Shown: positions 47,641-58,200 of the stretch, piece by piece | How positions within the stretch are numbered: the stretch's first letter is position 1 | Layout: each line of letters begins with the position of its first letter | Assembly (NCBI RefSeq): GCF_030848805.1 | Contig: NC_092364.1 | Location: forward strand, 16,473,447 to 16,537,446 | Reading direction: 5' to 3' | Source: Temnothorax longispinosus | Taxonomy: Eukaryota > Arthropoda > Insecta > Hymenoptera > Formicidae | DNA length: 64,000 nt | Notes under the pieces: generated by a model | What the model saw: only the letters and a program-made list of their open reading frames with translations | Told to the model about the DNA's origin: nothing | Databases searched by the model: none | Position numbers and translations under genes: made by a program

Positions 47641-50100
47641 TAAAATTTAATTATTAATTAATTAAAATACGCAGTTAATTTAACCACATATAAGTACTAC
47701 ATGGTTACATAAAAAAAAAGTAAGGTTCTCTGAAATGTTAAATATAATATTTAAAAATAGCTTGTCTAGTAATACTATATATGTACAATATTTAAGTGGG
47801 AATTAATGCGAAATATTCATATGCGCACAATGCATAAGATACCTAATTATAAACAATTTTGTTTGAAAGATGATAAAAAAGTGTGCTCTAGTATGCAACT
47901 ATCACGGACAAGAAAATATTAGATTAATTATACAGTCGACAAGAGTCCTTACACTGTATAAATATCTCGCATGTGAACAGTATGCATGAAACGCACCTGC
48001 AAGTTTATCTTTCGCTGCAGCAGCAACGTCGATCGCGGAGACTAATTCACAGTAATATTGCGGGAGTAATGAGAGCGCGACAAAACAAGCGACGTAACAG
48101 CTTAGTATTGGCCTAGAGCGATTTATAAGGTATTACGATCTCTAATAACCGGTTTAAAATGACCCGAATTCCTTAGTAAATCTCCAACGAGACGGACTCC
48201 AACGAGAGTGGGGGCCCTTTGGGTTAACTTCCGCTCAGTCGCCCCAATTATCCGGCGCATTCTAATGATCTAAACGATTGCGCGGCCACGACGCGGCGAC
48301 GGAACGTGTCGTTTCACGTTAGCGTAGGTCAGTGAGGGTGGACGGGTCCTTCTCCACTGGGCCATCTACCGACGAGCTCGCGTTGTTTGTCACCGGAAAA
48401 AGAAGAGAAACTGAGAACGGGCAATCGTAATTTCTAGAAAGCTTTTCTAGATAATGGAATTCTCAGGATCTAATAAAGCTTTCCACTCACTCTCTCCTCG
48501 ATTTTCCCCTGTGTTTTACCGCCACTTGATATTCAGTTTCCTCCGCTAACGTCTTTTAAAAATACAATCTTCGTGAAATCCATTGGCAAACGTTGCTCTT
48601 GACGCGCTTCTTATGATTCTTACGACGTACGAACCATGGTTGACGAAATAAACGAAGAAACGTCCTAATAATGACGATTAATTGAATCAAACAATATTGT
48701 TACATATTGTTAGCGTGCTTCCTTGATATTTTGACGCATTACATAATTAGAACACCGGTAATAAAACAAAATAACGTATTTTAATATATTTTTTATCGAT
48801 ATCTCCATTAATAAGTTAATCGCTATTAAATCTTTCTAAATGTTATAAACAATGAGTATTTAAAATATCTAACTTAAATGTGATGATATAAATATATCTT
48901 AAGTATTAGTTGTTTTTAAGAGCTTCGACACTTCAAAAGCACGAAAAGATAATTGTATGATTACAAAAATTCACCCGGAATGTAATTTCTAGATTGGCAC
49001 GGGCGGCGTGGTGAACGCATAGCGTGTGCTATAAATATTAATCCTATAATTCGCCTACAAAGTGATTTACGCGACTCATAAAAGTATCCTGGTGTTATTT
49101 ATACACGTAGTATGCGTGTCTCGCGGTATCTGTGTACGTGGACCACCCTCATTGAAGCGTTCTCCCGGAAAAATCATTTTTCTGGAAACGCAAAATTGCG
49201 CATGCAGAAACGAAATGAGGGGCCAGAAAGGGTCGGCTAATTGCATGCGTATTGCAAAAAGAAGGCAGAGATTCGTTGCATCATAATAACAATGGTGAAA
49301 CGTTTAAGAGAGAAAGAGATCCACATTCGACAAAAGAGGGTCTTTGAACTATCTGATGTATATTGCAAATACATATACAATATATGAAAATTGTTAATAT
49401 ATTTTTATCATCATAAATTCTTATTTTATATGTATGCATATAAAATATAAAAATAATAAAGTAAATTTATTAATACAAAAAAATAAAACAAAGTATGTCA
49501 GTTTATTGCCACTGCCATGGCCATTACATATTGCGCTAGAATGGAAGAATATGCTTTTAAGCCAAGTATGCCAGAGTGTGACAAAATGCGCTAAAGTCCG
49601 CCAAATTACGACACAGTGCGCCAAAGTGACTATGGCACCCCGATGGCAGCCGAAGTAAACGAGATTAAGGCTGTCGAAGTACGTTAGAGCGCTTTATTAG
49701 AGTAGGTCAAACTATTCCAAATTGGCCTCTACTCTGACTTGCTATAGCTTATTTTGGCATGTTGCAAACGATCGTTTGCTTATTATTGATCGGAGAAATC
49801 GGAGCGTTGGACCTTATCAATGTTAATATTAAAAATTGCTATTGACATTGACAATAGAATTCATCTAAAACTGTTTTCAGCGAAGCTATTTTTACCAAAA
49901 AGCGTCATTAAAATGCAAAGAAAAAATATTTTGACATCGAGCATCAATTAATTACCGAAACATTGTGAGTCTTTAACCCAATACATAAATGACGTAATTT
50001 AACTTAACACGTGAAGAAACATGTAAAAAGAACTTTAGTCAAATGTGTCATTTTTAAACGCTTATGCTTGTAAAAATAACACACTTCGATTTGCAGCTTA
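47641..50100. other. Mostly AT-rich stretch with CpG-richer 48180-48420
   Basis: I recognise no gene. A degenerate array of about 10-bp units (TGCGCTAAAG, TGCGCCAAAG and similar) lies at 49585-49628. Frames of 65-74 codons lack domains. Confidence 0.5.
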
Positions 50101-52040
50101 GCCGACGCCGCGACGATCGACGATGGTTTTCGTCTATAAAAGGTGACGCACCATAACGTACTACCGCGTGGCTTCAGAGCCATTTGTAAAATGTCCCTCG
50201 CCGATTCCGCAATTTTAAGAGACGTATCGGTCTCGTTTACCGTGCGCGCTGTATTTTACGACTGCTCCCACTTCCGCGCAAAGTGCTCCTCGCCGCAGCC
50301 GATATATTTCATGCAGATGTTGCCCGAAAGTAATCGAGGTAACTCGATACGGACTCCACCCTTAAACGAAGGAACTTTTCAAGACCTTCGGTGGCGCAGT
50401 AACGATCTTTCTTAGAAATCGTTTCGTATCCCTCTGTCGTAACACGGGCGAAATGTCGATCGTTTGCACCGGTCCGTTCGGCCGTTAGGGTTTGTCGAGG
50501 AATACCAATGATCCAAGAAAATTACAAGGGAGAGCGAAACAAGACCCCGGCTTAGCTGCGCATCCGAGTTTTATGTATTTCTGGACGACATATCGAGCAT
50601 CGACGAGAGTGAAAGATTGGTCGTTTCGGGAAAATTTTATAACATAACACAAAATTCATAAATAACGATTCAAAAATAAAATTCATAATCACGCAACTTC
50701 CATCTTAGGAAGGCTAAAAACTTTCTAATATTTCTAAATTATCTGCTCTTCAGATCTTCGAGGAACTACTTTTCTACTTTGAAACGATACACAAACAGAG
50801 TAAGCAAATCATAATTGATCGTGTTAGAGTTTAGAATAACAGTTGATCGCGAACATTATATCAATCAGAAATATTAATTCTCCTGTAACGTGATTCGCAT
50901 GCTATAAATGTGCTGATACGTCATCATGGTAATCGATATGTAAAATAGAAATTTTAACGCCATTTATCCATTCTAAAAACAGAACTTCTCTTCCATCTCA
51001 TTTTCCATGTATCTCATCATAATAGAAATTGGGAAAATTGACGTAAACGAGTTATTATAGCGCTCGCATCGTTTCAATCGAAGTTTCAATCTTCGGATGT
51101 TTTTCTGCACCACTGGTTATTTTATAAGTTTTATATAAAGCGTGTTTTTTCGGTCAGCTGCATATCGATGGATTATTTTATGAGCATCAATTGCGGAAAT
51201 GAGACACATCAGAAATGATACTGTATTGATCAGAACGTAAAAAGATAAACTAAAGGTAAACATTTATTGTAATGCACCTTGAAATGTTCAATAAAGAGTA
51301 AGTTAATGACGAAGAACATAATATCAAGTTTATTATCATTTTCACAGTTTAATATCTCAGAAGCTCGTTTCCTTTCCGTCACTTAACCCACCGGTTCGAA
51401 TCTGGAGTTCGGTTTGCGTGCGCGTAAATACCGACCTTTGCGTGCGCTTGTGCATGCTTTTTTGTATCGTGTACAGCGAATCACGTGCACGCGTACACGC
51501 GTTGGTGTTTACCGCAATGAAATCGATACAAGTTCTTTCGATGAATTGCTTCGAGATGGCAATGTAAGAAAGTACAAAGGCATTCTCCAAAAGACGGTTT
51601 TCACTCGTATCATAATAAAGATAATTCCTGTTTTCCTGTTTGCGAGATCGGCTATACATTTATGTTCGCATGACAATTTGCATTGTTTTACGTAAGTGCG
51701 TTTGTATTCCTGCTAAACGGTCGACAATTATAGAAAATTTGCCGTTTACTCTAAATTTAATGTTTTAAACATATTTTAAACATACATATTTTACATATAT
51801 TTTACATATATTTTTTCACATAACTGAATTGTTTAATTCCGCCAATTCTATAGAATTAAAAAAGCATATTCTCGCAAATAAAATAATTTTCTCGTTTAGC
51901 TAAATATTGTAAAATTTGTATAATTAATAAATTGATATATTATCACTAAAGTGTATTAATTTTACGTACCCTCGACATATAACAATATACCTAGCAGAAC
52001 TTTATGCAGTAATCGAGTAAATATTGATTTATCGCTATCG

Positions 52041-52042
<2 letters not shown>
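50101..52042. other. CpG-rich island (50101-50620) then AT-rich stretch
   Basis: A TATAAAAGG string occurs at 50135-50143 without a matching initiator at about +30. A 93-codon plus-strand frame (51414-51695) ends at a donor-like TAC|GTAAGT (51692-51697) but matches nothing I know, and a 100-codon minus frame overlaps it. The rest is AT-rich. Confidence 0.45.
51784..51815. repeat. Three-unit ACATATATTTT tandem repeat
   Basis: ACATATTTT, ACATATATTTT and ACATATATTTT follow one another in AT-rich DNA. Confidence 0.85.
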
Positions 52043-52090
<48 letters not shown>

Positions 52091-52099
52091 TCCCTCTCT
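52043..52099. repeat. CT microsatellite
   Basis: (TC)n is uninterrupted for about 44 bp (52043-52086), followed by CCCTC/TCCCTC units. It is among the longest simple repeats in the window. Confidence 0.97.
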
Positions 52100-53210
52100 G
52101 TCATAGATAAATCTCTTTCGTAGATTAATTTCAAGTTAATGAAAAACTAAGATTACCACAAATTTTACAATAAAAGACCATGATAATAATTTACGTAACT
52201 TGCATCGCGGCCTTATTCATCGATCTACTGTTTGAAAACAATGTAGAAGAATTCGTGTGGCTTAATTACCCTGTTGACTTAATTATTCTGCGTTCTTTCA
52301 AAGGCAACCGTAACGTCGCGTATATATCGTGATTTACCGACATTGTTTTTACATTTCAGGTTGCTAAAGTTTACAGGACGATAAGAGTTGTCGGGCGGCG
52401 AATACGTTCGCGACGCGGCGTAAATCAATGACACGACGCCGGAAATATTAATGACTCGGGATACAAAGTCCTCTCCATAGATACTGGATAATCTACACCG
52501 TTGTTTTCTTTTATGCGAAGCATCGCGCCGCGCCTCGTCAATGAATCATCTCGTCCGCGTGGAATTAACACCGAGTCTCGATCTCGGATCGTCTGAATGG
52601 ATCTCGAAAGTTAGTAAACCTTCGATCGTTATGCCGCTCACACATAAACATACACGCTTTCGAGAAACGCTCCGAGCATGAATAACGCGCGCGGAATTTA
52701 CACCGGGTGGATCCCTCGAGCGTATGCTTAAAACTGAAACTATTTCCAAGCGGAGTGAATGTAAACGTAAATGTAAATTGCCTAGAAAATCAATATTTAT
52801 TAAACTCACGCGTGCTTATAAACATCAGTTTTAAAAAATTAACTATGCGAAGTATCCACATAACTCTCAGTGACGAGTATGTAATGAGAGGTGTTTCAGT
52901 AACTTTCTTATGCATCTTAAAGTGAAGAGAAATAAGTATAATGTATATAAAAAATAACATTAACTATTATTACAACGCGATGTAATATATAAAAAAATAG
53001 AATGCACATACACATAATAGAAATACTTCTACTCTCGAATGCATTCTACAATTACGGAAACAAGATCTTCTAGCGAAATAACTTCCAATGATATATCTTG
53101 CTGCGCACATGACTATACTATTGACAATTACTCTTTTCCTTCATAAGTAATGAGCAACTGCAACGAAAACAGAAAAAACTGTACGATTACGACATGTAAA
53201 AAAGCAGCGT
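52100..53210. other. Mixed stretch, no gene recognised
   Basis: A CpG-richer part at 52300-52740 carries an 87-codon minus-strand frame with no domain. The rest is AT-rich. Confidence 0.5.
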
Positions 53211-54280
53211 TCGATTAAATTATCGCCTCAAAGTGGCTCGCGTCGGCAACGAAACGATTACACGAATGCGTATAATTAGCCCTATCGACGAAGGAAGCGC
53301 ATTCCTGCGAGATGACACATACTTCTCGCAAACGGGGAAAAACATAAACACCGCAGTTTTGTTCTGCGTGCATGCCGTGCATGCTGTGCCATGCGCGAGC
53401 ATTTGTCGGCGCTGCGCGGCGCGGCGCACAATGAGAAGAGCCTTCGGAAAGCGCGAGCGCGCAACGTGGAAGACTGCTTTTATGCGAAGTTTTACGTAAC
53501 CCAAGCATACGCGCCGCCGCGCCGCCGTTCGATGCGCCAGTTAGGTGTTTACATCGAACGATGCGTAACGGCGAAGCATATGGCGTACGCACGCCTACGC
53601 ACGTACATCTCTGTCTAATCGAGGCGTACAAATACGGATGAGCAACGATGGTGTCGATTAACACGGCGCGCCGCGCCGTTTTCCCATGCCGCAATTCCAT
53701 TAATCCTCTCGCGGAATTTTCCCAGCCATTGTTTGCTAAGAATCACACTTGCGTTTCTTAATACGACTTTTGCACGAGTTTACTGCAATTATTTCATTAA
53801 CCGTCCATTATGATATCCTCTAGTTTAATGAATATGCAACGACGTCTTTATGGGCTGTTATCATTATCACAAAGTCTTTATGACTAATTGATATAAAAAG
53901 CATTAGAACACAACTTAAAAAATGACTTATTCTCCAATTCGTTGTTAATTCTTTATACAATAAATTTCATATTAATAAATCGATAACCTTACAAGAGCGC
54001 CTTTTGCAAAAAATATAAGAGAAACATGTCTCTTTTACTTTTATTGTTTAATTTCTTTGTATGAGTTAGTTTAAATTAGTCAATGTAAATGCCAAGCTTA
54101 ATTTCAAAGCAAATTTTTCAAAGAGCGAGAGTTCGCTTTCATCGCGCCTCAAGAAACTAACAACAGTCTTTCAGTAAACTCCGAAAATATCTACGTCCAA
54201 TATTTCCTAAAATTCTTGCCTTTTTTCCCGCGAGAATTATATTTCTTGTTTTAAAAAGTTTGTTTTCTCGAAAAATGTGC
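53211..54280. other. CpG-rich block then AT-rich stretch
   Basis: Five overlapping frames (up to 161 codons) on both strands occupy 53215-53700. Such dense overlap in stop-poor DNA argues against any of them being real, and no motif is seen. Positions 53720-54280 are AT-rich and empty. Confidence 0.45.
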
Positions 54281-54474
54281 GCAGAATGTTTTGCAACTCG
54301 TCGAGACATCCCCTCACTGGCTACTCCGAGATGCAGCGCGAGCGAGATCGATTCCGTGGCGCATAATAGCGACGACGACAGAGAGCAATGCAACGCGGAG
54401 CGATCTCGAGGTCTGACTCGCGATTCTTACGCGCCGCACAAAACCACCTTTCCCATTACACTTACGTAACTGCG

Positions 54475-54492
54475 CACACACACACACACACA
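54475..54492. repeat. CA microsatellite
   Basis: Nine uninterrupted CA units lie inside a CpG-rich block. Confidence 0.95.
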
Positions 54493-54723
54493 CGACACCG
54501 CCAATGCCAGTTAGGTATTTACACGGTACGCCGCGTACGGACTCGACGCATTCCGCCGGCGCGGCGTTCACACACCCACGCACATGTGTGCAACGCGCCG
54601 TATCCTCGCCCTTCTTGCCCTCCCTACCCTATATTTTCCGCACATGCACTCGGCCGGGTCCGTGGGACACGAAAGAGAGCGTCTCGCTCCGCTCACGCGC
54701 TATACGGGATGTTACAATGAGGG

Positions 54724-54738
54724 TGACGTCACTTCCGG
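54724..54738. promoter_or_regulatory. Composite CRE/ETS-like site
   Basis: A full palindromic CRE, TGACGTCA (54724-54731), overlaps ACTTCCGG (54731-54738), whose reverse complement CCGGAAGT is the ETS/GABP consensus. CREB/ATF and ETS sites adjoining each other are common in broadly active promoters. Here the pair lies in a CpG-rich block. No transcript start can be placed from sequence. Confidence 0.35.
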
Positions 54739-54840
54739 AATATCCGGCGCAGGCCGTGAGGAGGAAGCTAGGTCGGTAGGTTGGTAGGTAGGTATAGCCA
54801 GATGAATCAACTGCGCGGGTTAACACGTCGCTCGCATATA

Positions 54841-55735
54841 ACTATAGTGCTAGTCCATAACTACCGAATGTCCTATCAATCATCCTTATTCACATTCAAT
54901 ATCCATTCTTCTTCAATAAAATTTTAATTTTTAACTTTAAAGATCTCGACAATAAAACCTTTAAATTTTTAAAATTAACTAAGAAACAAGATTTATGCAT
55001 TTTCGAGTCTTAAAAGATAATAAAAAACAATTAATTTAATTTTCAAAATTAAATAACTTTTTAATCGTTAACGTTTTAAACAATCGCGATATTTTTTTGT
55101 TTTTTATGTAGGGCATTCGGTAAGTTTGGTACAGTCTGTAGCGTATGTTACAGGAAAGGATTATGGCATGGTGATCGTTCTGGTGCCCAATGTCGTTGTC
55201 GTTAACGGTACGTTACGGTACGACGCTTTATTACGTAACGATCGTGTTAAATGCGGAATGTTTACGATTCCACAAGGTTCTGCTCGACGTTGAGTAAGAC
55301 GTAACTTGTCCGTGAGCAGAGCAGCCATAGTGAAAGTACTACGCTATATGCAAGGTTACAGGAAGTATATCGTGGGAAAAATCTTGCGATTATTAATACA
55401 GCAGCCGGACAATTTTACTTCCGACATTTCCGTGAAATAAATAACTCTTATCTCTCCATTCCCTCGTAACACAGTAATATTATGCTTCAGCTTTCGAATA
55501 AAAAGCGCAATAAGTAGCGATGCAAGTTATAAAAAAATACTCCCTCCATTCCTATATTAAAAACGATCATTATACAGATTTGTCTATGTAATTAATCGTA
55601 AACGATACATCGAATCCAATTTTCAAGAAAAATTACGTTATTAATTAAAACTTAAAATTACGTTGATAAAGATAACTTAATTAAACGTTATTAAAGACAA
55701 ATAAATTGTTCAGTTTTTCACGCATAGAATGCGCT
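54841..55735. other. AT-rich stretch with an exon-like patch at 55112-55293
   Basis: Mostly AT-rich. The exon-like patch is described under findings. AATAAA polyadenylation-like hexamers follow at 55436-55441 and near 55497. No gene is called. Confidence 0.45.
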
Positions 55736-57640
55736 TAATTCAACCACGTCCGAACGGATACAAACTGAAGTCACAGACGGTCTCGCTGTCCCTCGCTCAC
55801 CGGAAATTTTGAAACGACGTTACTTTCCGCACTTCCGTGGACGTAATGCAAATACGAATCTTGTCGACACTGTGCCCATTTCCGTGGATTAGGAAGAGAC
55901 CGGCGTATACGTGGCGAGGGGCACGAGAATCGAAAGAGGAATATCCGTCCGCTTAACCAAACGGCACTTCATGCGGTGGAGGAACAGATCGAAACTCCTG
56001 GCGCTCGGATTAAAGCGAGCATCGATCGAAGCCGGAATTATCCGCTTCCAGGAGGAATTACAGAATCAAATGGAAGCGACGGGGACAAGCCGGACTGATA
56101 TCCATATAATTTTATCGTAATCGGATGTCAGAGTATTTGAAAATTCCACATTAAATGTTGCCCTTCATTTATCCGTTCACTAAATTGAATCTTTCATCGA
56201 AATTACATAGCATATTTTCGCAATACTGTTAGTGAATTTTACATCAAAGAGTGAACAGTTGGAAAGTTTCAATGTACAACGTTACAGTCCACAGTTTATC
56301 GTTCAGTTCCTCATCTACTTAGATGGATTAATAAATAATTAAATCAATATATCATTTGTCTCTCCTAAAATTTATCAAAATTTAACAAAATTTGATGCGG
56401 TAAAAAGGTGTATTTACAACCGCAAAGTGATATCGATAATCCTCATAGCGCAGGTAATCCGAACTCCAGCAAGAAAGTTTTAACGATCTGGCGGGCAAAA
56501 ATTTCCGGCGGAATATGAGAAATCGTTGAAACTTTTCCGCCCAATCCAAATTGCTTTTGACGTATTATAAATGATCGACAACATTTTCGGGATTTCGCGA
56601 GAGATTTTGGAAAGTAAAGTCTGCGGGTATTCATCATTTAGATCGGTATCTATCTAAATACATGCAAAGCAATTTTTTCAGTCGCCGCGAAAGCTTACGA
56701 AAAGAGGCGGAGGATCAGTTTCCCGAACGCTGAGAAATATTCATGAGTAACCTAAAATTTGCAGAATAACAAATTTTCGAGTACGGGTATCGCTATGTCA
56801 CAGTCGTTCGAAAGCTATTTTAGCATTCGGTGGCCGGATCCACTCTCTTGAAAAACCAATACAGAATGGTAAAATTCTACCGAGCACGTTTCGCCACGTA
56901 GTTCTTTTCCGCGCGATCTCGAACACAAGAGATTTTTCTCAAGTTTTCATAAAAGTACGGTCGATAAATCGATTTGTTGCTCGAGGTGGAGATGTCAAGA
57001 GACTTTTACCGATTCGCAATTGCCTCGATTCACAGAGTGATACTTCGACGAGCTCTTTCGATGTTACCTTCGATCCTATCCCTTCTTATCTCATTTATTT
57101 TCCTCTTGATGTCAGAAAAGCAAAGATAATGACAATAAAAACGCGAGGATCGCACGCGCGATATACCTTCAGACACGACAGCAATAAATTCAAATAACGC
57201 ACATATTTCATTTCATGTCGTCCATCAAGTGCCATCATGAAGATACGATCGCGATTGCCATTCTTTCTACCGATAGCATCGTTCGGAGAAAAAGTTATTT
57301 CAGCCCTTTGGGCTCCACCCTTTTTCCCTTGCACACGCAAGCTTCAAAGTTCGGTCCTTTTCTAACCTTCATTACGAAGCGTAAAGCGAAACATTAAAAA
57401 TCATGACAACGCAAAGTCCTTCTTAACAAAGAAATAATGATTTACGAGTGACTATTAAAACCTCGCGGTACATTACTGCATCGTGAAGCCAAGCTACAAT
57501 GATTAAAGCTCTTAACCTCTTGCACCGACGACCTGGGTTAAACGGATCCCAAGTTAATAGATTGTTACCCCTCTCGAACCTATAATCATATCGTAACATA
57601 AATAAGGAAAAAAATTCAATTTATCTGGATTAGCGTTATC
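55736..57640. other. CpG-rich island (55736-56110) then mixed sequence
   Basis: A 69-codon frame at 55911-56120 (GTG start) is the most protein-like here (central FMRWRNRSKLLALGLKRA), but it has no acceptor, donor or known family, so it is not called. The remainder is mixed, with a TTAA-rich patch near 57512-57557. Confidence 0.4.
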
Positions 57641-58200
57641 TCACATCAGTGCAATCGGCCGCTAACTTAAATCACGCGCGTCGCTATAGAACCGGTTGCC
57701 AAGGGACACCGTGCACTCGCGTGACCGCAAAAATGCGAAGCAATAACATCTGAAAAGAGAGATATATTCAAATCCAGCCCGGTTTTCACGGTCTAAAGCC
57801 TGTTAATAACACGTGCGGGGATATCGTGCGATTCTTGCACGCACATACCGTAAGAAACGGACGCCTCCGCGTAATACGGGCCTCCTTTTCTCCTTGATTG
57901 TGAATAGAAATGCTGCCCGCGGGTCCCCGAGCTAATCGTCTTAACAGCAACGGTGGTTAGTAAATAGCCAACGATATTGACCGTCCTGAACGTACACGGA
58001 GCGGTCGGATAAGCACGTCGTAAAGCAGTTAACGAGGATCGCCGTAGGCCGACCGTCGATCCGTCGCTAATTATCGATGCGTTTCCATGTCACGATTACG
58101 ACGCGCGGAGATGTTGGACGACACGAGATGATCCGGCGAGGTCTTATTGACGCGAGCACCTCCGGTTAATAACACGTGCGTTTTGAGACGATTACTAACA
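57641..58200. promoter_or_regulatory. CpG-rich block with duplicated E-box motif, candidate enhancer
   Basis: GTTAATAACACGTGCG occurs exactly at 57802-57817 and 58165-58180, in the same orientation and 363 bp apart. Two further bases upstream match (CC then one mismatch). Each copy contains the E-box CACGTG beside an AT-rich core (GTTAATAA). There is no open frame of note. The repeated word in one CpG-rich block suggests a clustered binding site. Confidence 0.35.

Larger units (their letters stand above)
54281..54840. other. CpG-rich block, possible promoter
   Basis: Frames of 60-110 codons overlap on both strands without domains. The block ends with a CRE/ETS-like composite site and a run of GGTAGGT units (54771-54792), several of which look like splice donors on the plus strand. 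Confidence 0.4.

Noticed and set aside
49421..49658. Overlapping frames over the TGCGCYAAAG-like array
   Set aside because: Both are translations of a degenerate short tandem repeat, not genes.
50135..50143. TATA box candidate TATAAAAGG
   Set aside because: The only initiator-like TCAGAG is about 40 bp away, too far, and the following frame lacks an ATG and any domain.
51385..51410. tRNA T-arm-like word GGTTCGAATCTGG
   Set aside because: The T-stem is imperfect and no D-arm, anticodon arm or matching acceptor stem lies at the right distance.
53215..53700. 161-codon minus-strand frame and four overlapping frames
   Set aside because: Dense overlap on both strands and Arg/Ala/Cys-rich composition point to chance frames.
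55911..56120. 69-codon frame with protein-like composition
   Set aside because: It has only a GTG start, no acceptor or donor flanking it and no known family. Length is within chance for this composition.
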